Source: Streptomyces sp. SN-593 (lineage in GTDB: Bacteria > Actinomycetota > Actinomycetes > Streptomycetales > Streptomycetaceae). From it: a stretch of 64,000 nt of DNA. This document shows positions 60,939 to 64,000 of this stretch, one piece after another. Both the position numbers and the translations under genes were made by a program. The notes under the pieces were generated by a model. It saw only the letters and a list, made by a program, of their open reading frames with translations. It made no database searches and was not told where the DNA came from. The stretch is taken from NCBI RefSeq assembly GCF_016756395.1, contig NZ_AP018365.1, forward strand, positions 8,249,501-8,313,500, read 5' to 3'. The first letter of the stretch is position 1, and each line of letters begins with the position of its first letter.

Positions 60939-62087
60939 GTGGACCACATCACCTTCCTCGTGGCGATGGTCATCGTGACCGCGCTCGCCTTCGACTTCAC
61001 CAACGGCTTCCACGACACCGCGAACGCCATGGCGACGTCGATCGCGACGGGCGCGCTGCGCCCGAAGGTCGCGGTCGCGATCAGCGGAGTGCTCAACCTG
61101 GTGGGCGCGTTCGTCTCGACCGAGGTGGCGCGGACCATCTCCGGCGGCATCGTGAACGACGCGCTCGTCACCCCGGGCATGATCTTCGCGGGGCTGGTCG
61201 GGGCGATCGTGTGGAACCTCGTCACGTGGCTGCTGGGGCTGCCCTCCAGCTCCTCGCACGCGCTGTTCGGCGGGCTGATCGGAGCGGTGTGGGTGGGCGC
61301 GGGCCGACACGGCGTCGACTTCGACCAGGTCGTCGAGAAGATCCTGATACCCGCGGTCGTCTCGCCGCTGGTGGCGGGCCTGGCGGCGCTCGCCGCGACG
61401 TACTTCGCGTACCGGATCACCCGGCGGGCCCGCGCGGACACCGTGTCCAAGGGGTTCAGGGCCGGGCAGATCGCGTCCGCGTCGCTGGTCTCGCTCGCCC
61501 ACGGCACCAATGACGCCCAGAAGACGATGGGCGTCATCACGCTCGCGCTGATCTCCTGCGGCGCCCTCGACAAGGGAGCGGGCCCGCCGGTGTGGGTGAT
61601 CCTCACCGCGGGCCTGTCCATCGCGGCCGGTACCTACATCGGCGGCTGGCGGATCATCCGCACCATGGGCAAGGGCCTGGTGGACATCGAGTCGCCGCAG
61701 GGATTCGCCGCTGAGTCCGCCTCGACCGCGGTGATCCTGACCTCCGCCAACCTCGGTTTCGCGCTGTCCACCACCCAGGTCTGCTCCGGCGGCATCCTCG
61801 GCGCGGGCGTCGGCCGCAGGCTCGCCGAGGTGCGCTGGGGCACCGCGGGCCAGATGGCGCTGGCGTGGCTGGTGACGCTGCCCGCGGCCGCGGCCGTCGG
61901 CGCGGTGGCGGCGAGCGCGGTGGTGCACGGCGGCACGCTCGGCACCGTGCTGATCGCGCTGGCGGCCGTCGTGGTGGCCGGGGTGATCGTGCTGCTGTCC
62001 CGCCGCAACCCGGTCGACGCGGGGAACGTCAACGACGCCCGCGCGGCCGAGGTCCGGACCGCCGCGAGCGCGCGGGCCGGGGTGTGA
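60939..62087 (+). CDS. pit: PiT-family inorganic phosphate transporter
   Basis: The GTG at 60939 gives 382 aa beginning VDHITFLVAMVIVTALAFDF. The two PiT signatures are present in inverted repeat: FDFTNGFHDTANAMATSIAT and SLAHGTNDAQKTMGVITLAL. There are ten or so membrane helices and a short loop near residue 165 (ITRRARADTVSKGF). It imports phosphate with protons or sodium, or a metal-phosphate complex. A small membrane protein follows. Confidence 0.95.
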   Translation: MDHITFLVAMVIVTALAFDFTNGFHDTANAMATSIATGALRPKVAVAISGVLNLVGAFVSTEVARTISGGIVNDALVTPGMIFAGLVGAIVWNLVTWLLGLPSSSSHALFGGLIGAVWVGAGRHGVDFDQVVEKILIPAVVSPLVAGLAALAATYFAYRITRRARADTVSKGFRAGQIASASLVSLAHGTNDAQKTMGVITLALISCGALDKGAGPPVWVILTAGLSIAAGTYIGGWRIIRTMGKGLVDIESPQGFAAESASTAVILTSANLGFALSTTQVCSGGILGAGVGRRLAEVRWGTAGQMALAWLVTLPAAAAVGAVAASAVVHGGTLGTVLIALAAVVVAGVIVLLSRRNPVDAGNVNDARAAEVRTAASARAGV

Positions 62088-62211
62088 GCGGCCCGGCCCG
62101 GCCGGAGCGGGCACCCGGACGGTCACCACAGCGGCAACCCGCGCGCGTACGGGGACGGGCGGGCACTGACGGAGCGCGCCGGCAACGGGCGGGCGGCAGG
62201 AGGGAGGCGTC

Positions 62212-62442
62212 ATGGACGTGAAGTGGGGATCGCTGGCGGAGGTGGCCGTGGTGAGCCTGGGCGCCACCGTCGGCGTCGTGGTGGTCTTCGCCCTCGGCGT
62301 GTGGGCGCTGGCCGCCCGCGACGAGCACCGGGGGAGCGGTGGCGAGGGCGGCGCGCGGACCGTCGCCGCCGGCGCCTGCTTCGCGGTGTGCGCCTGCGCG
62401 GTCCTGTACGGCCTGTACCTGATCATCCCGCAGTTCCACTAA
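62212..62442 (+). CDS. Small two-span membrane protein downstream of pit
   Basis: The 76-aa protein has two hydrophobic helices (LAEVAVVSLGATVGVVVVFA and AAGACFAVCACAVLYGLYLI) joined by a hydrophilic loop with RDEHRGSGGEGGAR. GGAGG precedes the ATG. Short two-helix proteins of this kind commonly follow PiT genes in streptomycetes and may modulate the transporter, though no function is established. Its stop codon is overlapped by the end of a MITE-like element. Confidence 0.8.
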   Translation: MDVKWGSLAEVAVVSLGATVGVVVVFALGVWALAARDEHRGSGGEGGARTVAAGACFAVCACAVLYGLYLIIPQFH

Positions 62443-62604
62443 GGGCTGTCCGGCGGATCGTGCCGGTCGGGCTCGCGGTGTCCGGTGCCGTGCATCGCAA
62501 GGCGGAGAGACGTCCTCGTACCGGTCGTACGGGGGTGATTCGGCACCGCAGGGAGGTGCGGTGCCGGGCGCCGTGAGCCCGGCAGGATCCGCCGGACAGG
62601 CCCT
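62442..62604. mobile_element. MITE-like element with 25-26 bp terminal inverted repeats
   Basis: The left end AGGGCTGTCCGGCGGATCG (continuing TGCCGG) matches the reverse complement of the right end, AGGGCCTGTCCGGCGGATCC (continuing TGCCGG), with one gap and one mismatch. The element is 163 bp and has no gene. Its interior contains AAGGCGGAGAGACGTCC, a sequence that I believe recurs in streptomycete intergenic regions (from memory, not checked). The first base is the last base of a TAA stop codon. Confidence 0.7.
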
Positions 62605-62704
62605 CGGCCCCCGGGTGCGGTCCGGGCGCGCAGGCCGGCGCGGCGACGCGCCGGGGCCCGGTCGGAGCGGAGCCGCCGCCCCGGAACCTCCCGCCCCGGA
62701 CGAT

Positions 62705-62755
62705 CTCCCGCCCCGGCTCCGCGCGTCGCCGCGACGCGCGGAGCCGGGGCGGGAG
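62705..62755 (-). terminator. Very long perfect hairpin after the Gfo/Idh/MocA gene
   Basis: An exact 24-bp stem closes a 3-nt loop. It ends 10 bp beyond the oxidoreductase stop and serves as a factor-independent-like terminator without a T-tract. It is extraordinarily GC-rich. Confidence 0.85.
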
Positions 62756-62764
62756 CGCCGGCCC

Positions 62765-64000
62765 CTACCGCGCGACCTCGACCACCGTGCCGGTGGCGCG
62801 GGCCCGCTCCGCGGCCCACACCACGCGGTGCCCGGCGAGGCTGGTCGCCGCGTCGGACCGCAGCAGTGCCCCGTCCCCGGTCGCGACGGCCGCGAGGAAG
62901 GCGTCGGTCAGCGCCTCGTCGCCGCCGCCGTGCCCGTCGGCTGCCGACGCGCCCGCCTCGGAGCCGACCTCGACCGTCTCGTCCGTGCCGGTGAGGAAGT
63001 CCACCCGGCGGATCGACCGGCCGTCGCCGTCGAGGAAGCCGCGGGTGCCCATCAGCCGGGTCCTGCGGTGCTCCATCGGGGTGAACGCGCTCATCGTGAA
63101 CGAGCAGGTCGCCCCGTCGTCGAACTCCATCGAGACCACCTGGTGGTCCACCACGTCGTTGTCGCAGGCGTACACGCAGCGCCCGTACGGCCCGGTGCGC
63201 AGCGCCGCCAGGACACCGGCCTCGGTGTGGTCGTCGGTGACCGCGGACAGCGGCCAGAACCGGCTGTCGGCGTTGTCGAGGCAGTCCAGGTACAGCCGCT
63301 TCGCGGAGTACGCGCAGGTGGACTCGATCGGGCAGTCGACGCACCGCGCGGCGGCGTCCTTCGGCGCGTCCTCGGCGCGGAAGTGGGACAGGCTGCCGAA
63401 GGAGCCGACCCGCCGGGGCGCCCGGCCGAAGAGGTAGAGCAGCCAGTCGATGTCGTGGCAGGACTTGGTGAGCAGCATCGGCGCGGAGGTGCCGGAGTTG
63501 CGCCAGTTGCCGCGGACGAAGGAGTGCGCCTGGTGCCACCAGCCGACCGGCTCCAGGTGCTGCACGCTGACCAGCCGGCCGATCGTCCCGTCGTCCAACA
63601 GGCGCTTGAGCGCCCGGGTGTAGGGCGTGTAGCGCAGCACGTGGCAGACGGCGAGCGTGATCTTGTTGCGCTCGGCCGCCTCCGTGATCGCCTCGGCCTC
63701 GGACTCCTCGGTCGCCATCGGCTTCTCCAGGAGTATGTGGTAGCCCTGGTCGGCCAGCGCGACGGTGGGAGCGGTGTGCAGCCGGTCCTGCGTGGCGACG
63801 ATCGCGGCGTCGGCGAGCCGGCCGGCCGCGACGACCTCGGTCCAGTCGGCGTACACGCGGTCGTCCGGAACGCCGAACTCGCGGGCCGCGGCGGCGCGTC
63901 GAGCGGGATCGGGCTCGGCCACCGCCACCACCCGACCCTCGCCGGTGTCATGGGCACGGCGCGCGTACGACTGACCGCGCAGCCCGGCGCCGACGAGAAC
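62765..64000 (-). CDS. Gfo/Idh/MocA-family oxidoreductase (5' end beyond window)
   Basis: The frame is open to the right edge, so the start is not seen. The N-terminal Rossmann motif VLVGAGLRGQSYARRA lies at the edge, then VVAVAEPDPARRAAAAREFG and LLEKPMATEESEAEAI (the EKP motif). A C-terminal domain has SCHDIDWLLYLFGRAPRRVG and a Cys cluster ARCVDCPIESTCAYSAKRLY that could bind a metal. These enzymes oxidise sugars or inositols or remove sugar residues with NAD. Substrate unknown. Confidence 0.92.
   Translation of the reverse strand, partial: VLVGAGLRGQSYARRAHDTGEGRVVAVAEPDPARRAAAAREFGVPDDRVYADWTEVVAAGRLADAAIVATQDRLHTAPTVALADQGYHILLEKPMATEESEAEAITEAAERNKITLAVCHVLRYTPYTRALKRLLDDGTIGRLVSVQHLEPVGWWHQAHSFVRGNWRNSGTSAPMLLTKSCHDIDWLLYLFGRAPRRVGSFGSLSHFRAEDAPKDAAARCVDCPIESTCAYSAKRLYLDCLDNADSRFWPLSAVTDDHTEAGVLAALRTGPYGRCVYACDNDVVDHQVVSMEFDDGATCSFTMSAFTPMEHRRTRLMGTRGFLDGDGRSIRRVDFLTGTDETVEVGSEAGASAADGHGGGDEALTDAFLAAVATGDGALLRSDAATSLAGHRVVWAAERARATGTVVEVAR

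Noticed and set aside
1-64000. CRISPR arrays, prophage, PKS/NRPS or RiPP clusters
   Set aside because: No regularly spaced repeats, phage structural genes, carrier-protein or cyclodehydratase-type genes were seen. The tandem repeats found are short and lack unique spacers.

Overview
The window is very GC-rich, with actinobacterial codon use. It carries several gene families typical of Streptomyces and its relatives: a DUF397 / XRE-DUF5753 pair, a DUF574-type methyltransferase, ROK and MocR regulators, an LAxTG sortase-class surface protein, F420-type and LmeA-type proteins, and an RRHVD-type cysteine leader peptide. It looks like accessory or arm-proximal chromosome from a streptomycete. There are no rRNA or tRNA genes, no CRISPR array, no phage module and no PKS/NRPS genes. 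All function calls below are read from the sequence and from family knowledge; nothing was searched against a database.

Region 1 (1-16.8 kb) is a dense plus-strand run of flavin enzymes. It holds DszC/SfnB-like acyl-CoA-dehydrogenase-fold monooxygenases, NtaA/DszA-type and SsuD-type FMN monooxygenases, a nitroreductase, two aldo/keto reductases and an MFS carrier. It is closed by a minus-strand FAD monooxygenase-like gene and an SsuE-like FMN reductase. The reductase is preceded by a 29-codon leader peptide of the cysteine type that sits in front of sulfur-assimilation genes in actinobacteria. The most economical reading is a scavenging pathway for organosulfur compounds (sulfones, sulfonates or heterocycles).

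Region 2 (16.8-19.6 kb) is a decayed island: a zinc-ribbon-like protein, a frameshifted DUF4265 gene, a DUF6461-like protein, an IS5-type transposase fragment and a small cREC receiver protein. Region 3 (19.6-26 kb) holds three regulator-enzyme pairs: AraC/SDR, XRE-cupin next to a fused thioredoxin-reductase-like/methyltransferase enzyme, and TetR/quinone oxidoreductase. Palindromic operators are visible between the last two pairs. Region 4 (26-35 kb) has an aldehyde dehydrogenase with its GAF-domain regulator, a universal stress protein, an ASCH protein, and a divergent ROK repressor / GH36 alpha-galactosidase pair.

Region 5 (35-43.4 kb) includes a DUF397/XRE pair whose XRE gene is broken by a perfect 83-bp tandem duplication, a methyltransferase, a TetR-LmeA-MMPL envelope-lipid group, and a C-terminally shortened beta-helix protein behind two LacI-type palindromes. 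Region 6 (43.6-54.8 kb) holds small housekeeping and stress genes, including HxlR/MFS, MocR/DMT with overlapping divergent start codons, a GH25 lysozyme, NUDIX, YihY, an FMN reductase with HxlR, and a Gdx/SMR exporter behind a guanidine-III riboswitch. Region 7 (54.8-64 kb) holds an LAxTG surface protein, a secreted GH128 glucanase plus thaumatin-like operon (candidate antifungal pair), MarR, a YbhB-like protein, a PPOX/F420 protein, a sugar-kinase pseudogene, a PiT phosphate transporter, a MITE-like element, and a Gfo/Idh/MocA oxidoreductase that runs off the right edge.
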